This document shows, in pieces, positions 11,640 through 19,811 of a stretch of 61,956 bases of DNA; position 1 is the stretch's first letter, and every line of letters starts with the position of its first letter. The translations under genes and the position numbers were made by a program. This stretch comes from Solirubrobacteraceae bacterium (GTDB lineage Bacteria > Actinomycetota > Thermoleophilia > Solirubrobacterales > Solirubrobacteraceae), in NCBI GenBank assembly GCA_030447785.1, contig JAUJOF010000001.1, positions 79,691 to 141,646 of the forward strand. Reading direction: 5' to 3'. Under the pieces are notes generated by a model. The model worked only from the letters and a program-made list of their open reading frames with translations. It was not told where the DNA came from and did no database searches.

Positions 11640-11720
11640 GGGCCAGCATGCTGGCCCGTGCACCGGAGGGCTCCCATGGCCCGGTGGCCAGGGATCGCTG
11701 GCGATGTCTGGCCACGTGGC
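11640..11720 (-). promoter_or_regulatory. Cluster of four inverted repeats upstream of ureA
   Basis: Within 81 bp there are four near-contiguous dyads: GGGCCAGCATGCTGGCCC (11640-11657, perfect), TGGCC-cggt-GGCCA (11677-11690), ATCGC-tg-GCGAT (11694-11705) and GCCACGTGGC (11711-11720, perfect). They fill the space where the urease operon promoter and leader should be. They could be operators for a dimeric regulator or RNA hairpins masking the ureA start. No match to a GlnR or NtcA consensus was seen. The remaining ~180 bp up to the cysN stop shows nothing recognisable. Confidence 0.45.
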
Positions 11721-11904
11721 GGGGGTCGAGGCGGTGGGCGTGGTGTAGCTCCTGCCTCTGGGCCCGCGTGCCGCCAGCTGAGCGGCGATCGCTCCCGCCC
11801 GTCTGCGGGTCGGCGCTCGGCTCACCCTCCCGACAGGATCGTTCTCCACCGCAGCGGCCAGTGTCCGGTCCAACGCCTCGGAGGTCGCGCTGGATCAGCC
11901 AGCG

Positions 11905-13197
11905 TCACACCACCATGCCCGCCGCCACCGTGTCGTTCGTGGCCTCGTCGACGAGGACGAAGGCCCCGGTGGCGCGGTTGCGCGCGTAGGGGTCGAAGAC
12001 CAGCGGCGCGGAGAGGCGCAGGCGCACCCGGCCGATGTCGTTGAGCTGCAGGCCGTCGGCGGGCTGCGCCTCGAGCGAGTCGACGTCGATGCGATGGACG
12101 ACCTCGTCGACCAGCGCGCGGGCCCCCTGGGTCATGAGCTTGATCGCGTAGCGCCCGCGCGAGCGCAGCGGCGCCTCGCCCATCCAGCACAGGTCGGCCT
12201 CCAGCTCGCGCGCGGATGCGGGCTCGCGCGCGGGAGCGCACAGGACGTCGCCGCGCGAGACGTCGACCTCGTCGCCCAGGCGGACGGTGACCGACTGGCC
12301 GGGCAGCGCGGCGCCGACCTCCTCGCCACCGAGCTGCACACCGGTCACCGTGGTGCGCCGACCGGAGGGCAGGGCGACCACCTCGTCGCCGGTGTGGAGC
12401 ACGCCGGAGGCCAGTTGCCCGGCGTAGCCGCGGAAGTCGCTGGCATGGTCGCGGATGACCCACTGGACGGGGAGGCGCAGATCCTCGAGGTTGGCGTCGT
12501 CGGCCACCTCGAGCTGCTCGAGGTGCTCCAGCAGCGCCAGGCCGTCGTACCACGGGGTGCGCTCCGAGCGGTCGACCACGTTGTCGCCGTGCAGCGCGCT
12601 CATGGGGATCGCCGTCACGTCGCCCAGTCCCAGGTGCTCGGCCAGCGCGCGGAAGTCGTGCTCGATCGCCTCGAAGCGCGCGCGGTCGAAGTCCACCAGG
12701 TCCATCTTGTTGACCGCCACGACCACGTGGGGGATCCCCAGCAGCGCGGCCACGAAGGCGTGGCGCCGGCTCTGCTCGACCACCCCGTGGCGCGCGTCGA
12801 CCAGCACGACGGCCAGGTCGGCGGTGGACGCCCCCGTGACCATGTTGCGCGTGTACTGCACGTGGCCGGGGGTGTCGGCGATGATGAACTTGCGCCGGGC
12901 GGTGGCGAAGTAGCGGTAGGCGACGTCGATCGTGATGCCCTGCTCGCGCTCGGCACGCAGGCCGTCGGTGAGCAGCGAGAGGTCGAGGTGCCCCGCGGCG
13001 CCCCCGCGGCGCCTGGAGGCCTCCTCCACGTGCTCGAGCTGGTCGGCCAGGATGGCCTTGGAGTCCAGCAGCAGGCGGCCGATCAGGGTGGACTTGCCGT
13101 CGTCCACCGAGCCCGCGGTGGCCAGGCGCAGCAGTCCAGCGCCGCCCATCTCATCCAGCACGTCCTCGCCGACGCCGGTGGTGTCCAGCGCCGCCAT
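11905..13197 (-). CDS. cysN: Sulfate adenylyltransferase large subunit, GTPase CysN
   Basis: EF-Tu-like GTPase (430 residues) that couples GTP hydrolysis to activation of sulfate to APS by CysD. G-box motifs are GSVDDGKSTLIGRLL, DTPGHVQYTRNM and NKMDLV, followed by two beta-barrel domains. There is no C-terminal CysC kinase domain, which fits a pathway using an APS reductase rather than PAPS reductase. Its ATG overlaps the cysD stop. Last gene of the sulfate operon. Confidence 0.95.
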   Translation of the reverse strand: MAALDTTGVGEDVLDEMGGAGLLRLATAGSVDDGKSTLIGRLLLDSKAILADQLEHVEEASRRRGGAAGHLDLSLLTDGLRAEREQGITIDVAYRYFATARRKFIIADTPGHVQYTRNMVTGASTADLAVVLVDARHGVVEQSRRHAFVAALLGIPHVVVAVNKMDLVDFDRARFEAIEHDFRALAEHLGLGDVTAIPMSALHGDNVVDRSERTPWYDGLALLEHLEQLEVADDANLEDLRLPVQWVIRDHASDFRGYAGQLASGVLHTGDEVVALPSGRRTTVTGVQLGGEEVGAALPGQSVTVRLGDEVDVSRGDVLCAPAREPASARELEADLCWMGEAPLRSRGRYAIKLMTQGARALVDEVVHRIDVDSLEAQPADGLQLNDIGRVRLRLSAPLVFDPYARNRATGAFVLVDEATNDTVAAGMVV

Positions 13198-14107
13198 CAG
13201 AAGTAGCCCTCTCGCTTGCGGTCCTCCATGGCGGCCTCGCTGACGCGGTCGTCGGCGCGGGTCTCGCCGCGCTCGGTGATGCGGGTGGCGGCGATCTCGC
13301 CGACCACGGACTCCAGGTCGGCGGCCTGGGAGGCCACCGCCCCGGTGCAGCTCATGTCGCCCACCGTGCGATAGCGCACCGAGGCGCTGAAGGGCTCCTC
13401 ACCGTCCGTCAGCTCCACCCATGGGGAGTGGGCATAGAGCATCCCGTCGCGGGCGAAGACCTCGCGCTCGTGGGCGAAGTAGATCGAGGGTACCTCGAGG
13501 CGCTCTCGATGGATGTAGCGCCACACGTCCAGCTCGGTCCAGTTGCTCAGGGAAAGACGCGCACGTGCTCGCCGCGGCGGATGCGCCCGTTGTAGAGGTT
13601 CCACAGCTCAGGGCGCTGGCGCTTGGGGTCCCAGCCGCCGAAGTCGTCGCGAAAGGAGAAGATGCGCTCCTTGGCCCGCGCGCGCTCCTCGTCGCGTCGC
13701 GCGCCGCCGAAGGCCGCGTCGAAGCCGTGCGCTTCGATGGCGTCCAGCAGCGTCACGGTCTGCAGGCGGTTGCGCGAGCGCGCGCGGGCCGGTCTCCTCG
13801 GTCACGCGGCCCTGGTCGATGGAATCCTGAACGCGGGCCACCACCAGGCGCTCGCCCAGCTCGGCCACGCGGCGGTCGCGAAACTCGATGACCTCGGGGT
13901 TGTGCCCGGTGTCCACGTGCATGAGCGGGAAGGAAAGCGCCCCGGGCGGAAGGCCTTCTCGGCCAGGCGCAGCAGCACGATGGAGTCCTTGCCCCCGCTG
14001 AACAGCAGCACCGGGCGCTCCAGCTCGGCGGCCACCTCGCGCATGACGTGGACGGCCTCGGACTCCAGCTGGGCCAGGTGGGTGAGTTGGGGGATGGTGG
14101 TGGTCAT
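13197..14107 (-). CDS. cysD: Sulfate adenylyltransferase small subunit CysD, frame broken three times
   Basis: CysD forms APS from ATP and sulfate with CysN. Reading from the ATG at 14107: [19 protein letters not shown] (PP-loop), then [35 protein letters not shown], and finally [13 protein letters not shown] to [10 protein letters not shown]. These lie in three shifting frames. Single-base shifts fall near 13931 (a missing C after ttt-cc), near 13790 (CG-repeat) and near 13550 (ccc where cccc is expected). Joined, it would be about 303 residues, the normal length. Because every other operon member is intact, sequence error is more likely than decay. The start overlaps the tauE-like stop. Confidence 0.85.
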
Positions 14108-14985
14108 GCGGTGGCGACCGCCTCCTGGCGGCGGAGTCGGTGGACGGCGAAGGCCACCAGGCCGACGCCCAGGGGCAGGCCGACGATGGCCAGGGCGGGC
14201 ACGGCCACCCCGGCCTTGCTGAGGATTCCCAGCGAGGAGCCCAGCAGCACGCAGCCCAGCGCGGGGCGCAGCCCCGCGACGGGCACGCGCGGTAGCAGCG
14301 CGGTGCCGAGCCACACCCCGGGGATCGAGCCCGTCAGGAGGGTGGCGGCCAGCACCAGGTCGACGTTGCCGCTGGCCAGGTGGGCCAGCGCCGCGGTCCA
14401 CAGCAGCAGGGCGGCGTGAAAGACGTCGGTGCCCACGACGCGGTGGGGGGTCATGCGAAAGATCAGGATCAGCGCCAGGCCGATGAGCGCGCCGCTGCCC
14501 ACCGAGGTCAGGCCGATGACGGTCCCCAGCGTGAGGCCGATGAGCACGGCGCTGGCCTTCAGCCCCCGCGTCAGCTCGATCTGCTCGCGCTCGGCGAACA
14601 CGCGCATGAACACCGCGCGGCCCAGGATGGCCAGCGACACGACCAGGAGCGCGGCGGCCACGAAGCCCAGCAGCAGCGAGTCGAAGCGCTCGCCGTAGGC
14701 GCGATGCAGCGTGGTGAGCACCCACACCCCCACCAGGGAACCGGGCACGCTGCCCACCGCCATCCAGCCCGAGACGCCCAGGTCGACGGTGCCCTGACGC
14801 AGGTGGCGCCAGCCACCCACCGTCTTGGTCACCGCCCCGTAGGCCAGGTCGGTGCCGATGGCCACCACCGGCTTGACGCCCACCACGAGGATGAGCAACG
14901 GCGTCAGCAGCGAGCCCCCGCCGATCCCGGTCAGGCCGACCAGGACGCCCACCCCCAGGCCGAAGAGGACGATGAGCGGATCCAC
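14104..14985 (-). CDS. TauE/SafE-family membrane transporter, probable sulfate or sulfite permease
   Basis: A 293-residue protein with about eight membrane segments in two similar halves. The first opens with [20 protein letters not shown] and the second with [19 protein letters not shown], the TauE/SafE signature. These proteins move sulfite, sulfoacetate or other anions. Lying inside the sulfate assimilation operon between cysH and cysD, and with no ABC sulfate transporter nearby, it is a good candidate for sulfate uptake, although sulfite export is possible. The GTG start is 1 bp after the cysH stop; upstream open frame is cysH shadow. Confidence 0.8.
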   Translation of the reverse strand: MDPLIVLFGLGVGVLVGLTGIGGGSLLTPLLILVVGVKPVVAIGTDLAYGAVTKTVGGWRHLRQGTVDLGVSGWMAVGSVPGSLVGVWVLTTLHRAYGERFDSLLLGFVAAALLVVSLAILGRAVFMRVFAEREQIELTRGLKASAVLIGLTLGTVIGLTSVGSGALIGLALILIFRMTPHRVVGTDVFHAALLLWTAALAHLASGNVDLVLAATLLTGSIPGVWLGTALLPRVPVAGLRPALGCVLLGSSLGILSKAGVAVPALAIVGLPLGVGLVAFAVHRLRRQEAVATA

Positions 14986-14986
14986 G

Positions 14987-15655
14987 TCAGCCGGCGGCCG
15001 GGACCACGTGCAGCCCGCACTCGGTCTTCTCGCTGCCCGCCCAGCGGCCCTGGCGTCCCGCGCCCGGGACGGTGCACGGCGTGCAGCCGATCGACTCGTA
15101 GCCCTGGTCGTGCAGCGGGTGATAGGGCAGGTCGCGCTCGTGGATGCGCGTCCACAGGTCGCGCTCGGTCCAGGCCGCCAGCGGGTTGACCTTGCCCATG
15201 CCCCGCGCGTCGTCGTGCTCGAGCGCCCGCGCGCAGGCGCGGGTGGGCGACTGCTCGCGGCGGATCCCGGTGATCCAGGCGTCGGCACCCGCCAGCGCGC
15301 GCGCCAAGGCCGCCACCTTGGCCCCCGAGCAGCAGTGCTCCGGGCCGGTCCAGTCACCGCGCGCGTCCTCGACCTCGATGCGGACGCCGAAGCGCTCCTC
15401 GAACGCCCGCCAGGTCTCGAGCGTCTCGGGGAACAGGACCCCCGTGTCGATGGTCACGATGCGCGGCAGCGGCATCTCGAGACGCGTGAGCGCGTCGACG
15501 ATCACCGACTCCTCCTTCTGAAACGAGCACAGCAGCACGAGCCGAGGGAAGCGCTCGACCGCGTCGGCCAGCGTCTCCTCCGCGGTCGGCGTGCCACCCG
15601 ATCGGCCGCTCTGGGGGTCCACAGCGTCGGTGTGGGTGGACCCGAGCGGCCTCAC
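14987..15655 (-). CDS. cysH: Assimilatory adenylylsulfate (APS) reductase, iron-sulfur type
   Basis: Reduces APS to sulfite using thioredoxin-type electrons. It has CSFQKEESVI, the double-Cys pairs HCCSGAK and CTPC that bind a [4Fe-4S] cluster and mark APS- rather than PAPS-specific enzymes, RREQSPTR, and the catalytic Cys in KTECGLH near the end. The GTG start at 15655 overlaps the sulfite reductase stop (GTGA) and gives 222 residues. A longer open frame upstream only adds low-complexity sequence. Confidence 0.92.
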   Translation of the reverse strand: MRPLGSTHTDAVDPQSGRSGGTPTAEETLADAVERFPRLVLLCSFQKEESVIVDALTRLEMPLPRIVTIDTGVLFPETLETWRAFEERFGVRIEVEDARGDWTGPEHCCSGAKVAALARALAGADAWITGIRREQSPTRACARALEHDDARGMGKVNPLAAWTERDLWTRIHERDLPYHPLHDQGYESIGCTPCTVPGAGRQGRWAGSEKTECGLHVVPAAG

Positions 15656-17253
15656 GCCTCGACCTCCTCGGGCGTGAGCTGCCCCGTCCACCACTCGGCG
15701 GGCGTGCGCGCCGCGAAGTCGCGGAACGTCTCGCCCTCGTCGTGGTTGGTCTCGTAGAGGGTGAAGATGCGCAGCAGGGTCTCGTTGAGGTCCCAGTGGG
15801 GGATCTTGCGGATCACGTGCTGGCCGAAGCGCGGGTCGGGGCCCAGGCGCCCGCCGATGCGGATGTCCATCGCCTCGACGAACTCGCCCTCGACCTTCTT
15901 GAGCACGCCCTCGATGCCGATGTCGCCGATCTGGTGCTGGGCGCAGCTGGACGAGCAGCCCGCGAAGTGCAGGCGGAAGTCCTCGCCGTAGGCACGACCA
16001 ACGGCTTCGCCGTCGGTGCCCGAGGTCACGTGCTCATCCAGGAACGCGGAGATCTCCATGGCGCGTTCCTTGGTGTGGACCTTGGCCAGTCCGCAGAACT
16101 CCTTGCCGGTGCAGCTCTGCATGCCGCGGGTGAACAGCGTGGGGCGCGGGCTGAGCTCCTGGGCGAGCGGCTCGGCCATGAGCTCCTCGACCCGCTCGTC
16201 GGGGATGTTGGCCAGCAGGACGTTCTGCTGGTGGGTGAGGCGCACCTCGGGCGTAGAGGCGTACTCCTGCGCCAACCGCGCGAACTCGGCCAGCTGGGCG
16301 GCGCGCAGGCGCCCGACGGGCACGCAGAAGCCCACCGCGCTGTGCGCGCCGTCGAGCTGGGGCTGGGCGCCGATGTGGTCGTGGCCCTTCATGTCGGGCT
16401 GCTGGGGCGCCGCGCGGCGCACCTCGTGGCCCAGGCGGCGCTCGAGCTCGGCGCGGAACTCGTCGGGCCCGAGCTGGTCGACGAGGAACTTGATGCGCGC
16501 CTTGCCGCGCTTGGCGCGGTTCTCCTCGCTGTCGCGGAAGATCGCCACGACGCCCTCGATGACCTCGGGGGCCTCCTGCGGTGCGACGAAGACGTCGAGC
16601 GCGCGCGCGAAGCGTGGATGGCTGGACAGGCCGCCGCCCACCCGCAGGTTGAAGCCGGCGGTGCCGTCCTCGTGCACGGCGCCCGAGAGGGCGACGTCGT
16701 TGATCAGGCCGCGCGCGCAGTCCTCGGCGCACCCGGTGATGGAGATCTTGAACTTGCGCGGGAGGTTGGAGTACAGCCGGTTGCCCAGGAAGTGCCGGTG
16801 GACGGCCTCTGCGGTGGCGTGGCCGTCGGCGATCTGCTCGTGGCCGATTCCCGCCAGGGTGCAGCCCACGACGTTGCGCGTGATGTCGCCACAGGCGCCC
16901 TTGGTGGTCAGCCCGCACTCGTCCAGGCGGCGGAAGATCTCGGGGATGTCGTCCAGCGTGATCCAGTGGATCTGGAAGCACTGGCGGGTGGTGCAGTCGA
17001 TGATCCCGCGCCCGAAGTCCTCGGCGATGGAGGCCATGACGGCGGCCTGGTCAGCGCTCAGCACGCCCTGCACCACCTTGGTGCGCAGCATGTAGAAGCC
17101 GTCCTTGGTGTTGTGCGGGTACAGGCCGTACCACTTCAGGCGAGCCTCGTCGTCGGCGTCGAGGGTCTGCCACCCCTCCTCGGCCGCGCGCATGAGCGCA
17201 TCGTAGACGTCCAGTCCGTCCTTCTCGGCCTTGATGCGCTCGATCTTGTTCAT
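15652..17253 (-). CDS. Ferredoxin-dependent sulfite reductase (siroheme/4Fe-4S)
   Basis: Six-electron reduction of sulfite to sulfide; 533 residues with two nitrite/sulfite-reductase repeats. The siroheme-[4Fe-4S] ligands are SCTGKEFC (C-x5-C) and GCSSSC (C-x3-C) in the second half. An earlier ITGCAEDCARG block lies in the first. Family members also include nitrite reductases (NirA); the sulfate operon context decides for sulfite. The ATG has a good GGAGG at the right distance, and the frame beyond it has no family sequence. First gene of the operon. Confidence 0.92.
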   Translation of the reverse strand: MNKIERIKAEKDGLDVYDALMRAAEEGWQTLDADDEARLKWYGLYPHNTKDGFYMLRTKVVQGVLSADQAAVMASIAEDFGRGIIDCTTRQCFQIHWITLDDIPEIFRRLDECGLTTKGACGDITRNVVGCTLAGIGHEQIADGHATAEAVHRHFLGNRLYSNLPRKFKISITGCAEDCARGLINDVALSGAVHEDGTAGFNLRVGGGLSSHPRFARALDVFVAPQEAPEVIEGVVAIFRDSEENRAKRGKARIKFLVDQLGPDEFRAELERRLGHEVRRAAPQQPDMKGHDHIGAQPQLDGAHSAVGFCVPVGRLRAAQLAEFARLAQEYASTPEVRLTHQQNVLLANIPDERVEELMAEPLAQELSPRPTLFTRGMQSCTGKEFCGLAKVHTKERAMEISAFLDEHVTSGTDGEAVGRAYGEDFRLHFAGCSSSCAQHQIGDIGIEGVLKKVEGEFVEAMDIRIGGRLGPDPRFGQHVIRKIPHWDLNETLLRIFTLYETNHDEGETFRDFAARTPAEWWTGQLTPEEVEA

Positions 17254-17289
17254 CGCTGGGGAGAGCCTCCGGGCGGACGGGAGCGAGCC

Positions 17290-17325
17290 GATAAAAGTAG
17301 CAAAACCGGATCGGTCTCTCGGTAT
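17290..17325 (-). promoter_or_regulatory. Probable promoter of the sir-cysH-tauE-cysD-cysN operon
   Basis: An A/T-rich island stands out in GC-rich surroundings. Read on the minus strand it gives TACTTT (17299-17294) as a -10 candidate about 40 bp before the sir ATG, leaving a leader with a GGAGG ribosome site. Just upstream lies the inverted repeat ACCG-gat-CGGT (17305-17315), which would overlap the spacer and could be an operator. No clear -35 was found. Confidence 0.35.
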
Positions 17326-17389
17326 TTGTCCGTGGTCCTGCCGCGCCAGGCCGCGCCACCCGTGGCGGAGGCCAGCGTAGGCTCCGAAG

Positions 17390-18556
17390 ATGCGCCTCCC
17401 CGCCGTGTCGGCTCTCGGGCTCGCGATGCTCGTCGCCGGCTGCGGCGGCGAGGAGGGCGGCGCGTCGCCTCCGTCCGGGGGGTCGACGCAGACGGCGACC
17501 ACGCAGGAGAACACCGCCGACGAGGGCCTCGTGCGCGCGCAGGGTGGCCCCGAGGTGTCGGTGGTTGCCAAGGGGATGGAGATCCCGTGGGACATCACCT
17601 TCCTGCCCGACGGCGCCGCGCTCGTGACCGAACGGCCCGGGCGCGTGCGCCGGGTGGATGCCCGGGGCCGCCTGCGCCCCGAGCCCGTCGCCGACGTGGA
17701 GGTCTCCGCCCAGGGGGAGGGCGGCCTGCTGGGCATCGACCTCGACCCGCGCTTCGAGGACGGCCGGCGCTTCGCCTACCTGTACGTGACCACCGCCGAG
17801 GGCATGCAGGTGCAGCGCTGGAGGGTGAACGAGGACGGCACCTCCATGCAGCGCGACGGCGTGGTCCTCGACGGCATCGTGGCGGGTCCGATCCACGACT
17901 CGGGCCGGCTGCGCTTTGGCCCCGACGGCGCGCTGTACGTGCTCACCGGCGACGGCGGCCGCCCCGAGCTGGCCCAGGACCCGCGCTCGCTCAACGGCAA
18001 GGTGCTGCGTCTCGACCCCGGCCAGTTTCGCTCCTCGACGACCGATCCGCAGATCGTCTCCCGCGGTCACCGCAACCCCCAGGGGCTGGACTGGCAGCCC
18101 GGACCGGGCCGCCTGTTCGCCACCGAGCACGGCCCGACGTGCTGCGACGAGGTCAACCTCATCCGCGAGGGCGAGAACTACGGGTGGCCCGCGGTCGTGG
18201 GTGAGGACCACGGCGACTTCGAGGCACCCGTGCAGCTCTACCAGGAGACCATCGCGCCCTCGGGCGCGGCCTTCGTCAGCGAGGGCGGCTCCTCGTGGAC
18301 CGGCGACTTCGTCCTCGCCGCGCTGGCCGGCCGGGAGCTGCACCGCCTCGAGCTGGACGAAGGGGAGGTGGTGGGCGACGAAACGTTGCTGGAGGGCGAG
18401 TTCGGCCGTCTGCGCGCGGTCGTCGAGGCCCCCGACGGCTCGCTGTGGATCACCACCTCCAACCGGGACGGGCGCGGCGATCCGCAGCCGACCGACGATC
18501 GCATCATCCGCCTCGTGCCTCCGGCGGGCGACGATGGGCGGGACGACGAGGAGTAG
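17390..18556 (+). CDS. Secreted lipoprotein, PQQ-dependent sugar dehydrogenase (GSDH/sorbosone type)
   Basis: A 388-residue exported six-bladed propeller. The signal peptide ends in a lipobox (MLVAGC), then a Ser/Thr/Gly linker, then propeller motifs GMEIPWDITFLPDG, EGGLLGIDLDPRF, RLRFGPDGALYV, HRNPQGLDW and EHGPTCCDEVN. These match soluble glucose dehydrogenase-like enzymes that oxidise aldose sugars with PQQ and calcium. The usual catalytic His region reads GPIHDSGRLRF. No PQQ synthesis genes are in the window. A TAGGCT hexamer lies 6 nt before the ATG with no Shine-Dalgarno, suggesting a leaderless message. Confidence 0.82.
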   Translation: MRLPAVSALGLAMLVAGCGGEEGGASPPSGGSTQTATTQENTADEGLVRAQGGPEVSVVAKGMEIPWDITFLPDGAALVTERPGRVRRVDARGRLRPEPVADVEVSAQGEGGLLGIDLDPRFEDGRRFAYLYVTTAEGMQVQRWRVNEDGTSMQRDGVVLDGIVAGPIHDSGRLRFGPDGALYVLTGDGGRPELAQDPRSLNGKVLRLDPGQFRSSTTDPQIVSRGHRNPQGLDWQPGPGRLFATEHGPTCCDEVNLIREGENYGWPAVVGEDHGDFEAPVQLYQETIAPSGAAFVSEGGSSWTGDFVLAALAGRELHRLELDEGEVVGDETLLEGEFGRLRAVVEAPDGSLWITTSNRDGRGDPQPTDDRIIRLVPPAGDDGRDDEE

Positions 18557-18613
18557 GCGTCCGGTGAGGCGCGACCAGACGGGTCGCCCGGCGCGTTTCG
18601 CGGCTTTTCTGCT

Positions 18614-18647
18614 TACCCGGCCGAATATTAGTTCTAATCATCGGGTA
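18614..18647 (+). promoter_or_regulatory. Nested dyad in the promoter region of the DUF892 gene
   Basis: The outer arms TACCCG (18614-18619) and CGGGTA (18642-18647) enclose a perfect inner palindrome ATTAG-TT-CTAAT (18627-18638). The inner part is the most A/T-rich sequence for several kilobases. It sits 43-77 bp before the start codon, where a promoter and operator would lie. The DUF892 start has a GGAGG ribosome site of its own. No named regulator consensus fits. Confidence 0.4.
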
Positions 18648-18690
18648 GTCCCTGATTTCTGACTACGAACCAAGGGACGGAGGCTCATCT

Positions 18691-19683
18691 ATGAGCAAGT
18701 CCGAGCAGAAGATCGTCCAGTACCTCAACGAAGCCCAGGCCACCGAGGCCGGACTGGTCCGCGTGCTGCAGTCGCAGATCGCGATGACGCCCAAGGGCTC
18801 CTACCGCACCGGGCTCGAGAAGCATCTCGACGAGACCCGTCGCCACGCCGAGCGCGTGGGGGAGCGTCTCACCGATCTGGACGCCGGCACCAACCCGCTG
18901 AAGGCCGGAATCGGAGCGGCCGAGGGGGTCGTCGGCCAGGTCCTGGCTGTAGCGAAGACCCCTTGGGACCTGGTGCGCGGCGGCGGCGGCGGCGAGGAGA
19001 AGGTGCTCAAGAACGCCAAGGACGCGTGTGCGACCGAGGCCCTGGAGATCGCCACCTACACCTCTCTGGAGCGCCTGGCGCAGTCGGTCGGTGACCAGAC
19101 GACGGCCGACCTGGCCGTCTCGATCCGCGCCGACGAGGAGAAGATGCTCGAGCGCCTCCTGCGGGAGATCCCCAAGCTGACCGAGGCCGTGATCGGTGCC
19201 GAGGTCGAGGGCAAGGGCTCATACGACGTCTCGAAGACCGGCGCGGCCGACGCCGCACGCGGCGCGGGCCAGGCCGCCAAGCGCACCGCCCGCCAGGCCC
19301 GAAAGGTCCCGGGCGTCGCCCAGGCCGAAGGACAGATCAAGGGCGCTGTGGCCTCCGCGGATGACCTGGCGATCGCTCGCTATGACGAGCTGACGGCCGA
19401 GGAGATCGTGGACAAGCTCACTGAGCTCTCGCAGGTCGACCTGGCCAAGGTCGATTCCTACGAGCGCAAGAACGACAACCGCACCACGGTGCTCAGCCGC
19501 GTCAGCTCGCTGCGCGGGAACGAGCCGTGGCCCGGGTACGACGAGCTCTCGGTCGCGGAGGTCGAGTCTGCTCTGCGCGAGGGCGACGACGACCGTGCCA
19601 AGGAGGTTCGCTCCTACGAGCGCTCGCACAAGAACCGCGCCGGCGTGCTCAAGGCCGCCGAGCGCGACCTGGCCAAGGCGTAG
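18691..19683 (+). CDS. DUF892 (YciE/YciF ferritin-like) protein with duplicated C-terminal helical motif
   Basis: Residues 1-165 form a DUF892-type four-helix bundle (QYLNEAQATEAGLVRVLQSQ, HLDETRRHAERVGERL, DEEKMLERLLREI). This family is linked to stress responses, but its biochemistry is poorly known. A Lys/Ala-rich linker follows. The last ~100 residues hold two copies of a helical unit: YDELTAEEIVDKL...DSYERKNDNRTTVL and YDELSVAEVESAL...RSYERSHKNRAGVL. Similar units occur in other actinobacterial proteins and may mediate binding. The ATG follows a clear GGAGG. Stand-alone gene followed by a terminator. Confidence 0.8.
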   Translation: MSKSEQKIVQYLNEAQATEAGLVRVLQSQIAMTPKGSYRTGLEKHLDETRRHAERVGERLTDLDAGTNPLKAGIGAAEGVVGQVLAVAKTPWDLVRGGGGGEEKVLKNAKDACATEALEIATYTSLERLAQSVGDQTTADLAVSIRADEEKMLERLLREIPKLTEAVIGAEVEGKGSYDVSKTGAADAARGAGQAAKRTARQARKVPGVAQAEGQIKGAVASADDLAIARYDELTAEEIVDKLTELSQVDLAKVDSYERKNDNRTTVLSRVSSLRGNEPWPGYDELSVAEVESALREGDDDRAKEVRSYERSHKNRAGVLKAAERDLAKA

Positions 19684-19708
19684 CTCTCCGCCCCCGCCGC
19701 CCATGGGG

Positions 19709-19728
19709 CGCCCGCCATGCGGCGGGCG
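19709..19728 (+). terminator. Rho-independent-type hairpin after the DUF892 gene
   Basis: A perfect 8-bp GC stem CGCCCGCC-atgc-GGCGGGCG begins 25 bp after the stop codon. There is no U-run, which is common for actinobacterial terminators. Confidence 0.5.
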
Positions 19729-19811
19729 GCCCCCTGGCGGGGCCGGCTTCCAGCCATACCCGGCGGCTCGGTCGGCCACCGGGCGACCCGTTTGCGGGAA
19801 GCTCCTCGTCG

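Noticed and set aside
15742-18204. An 820-codon plus-strand frame across the sulfite reductase and dehydrogenase region
   Set aside because: It is the antisense shadow of sulfite reductase and then an out-of-frame reading of the dehydrogenase. Long spurious frames are expected at this GC content.
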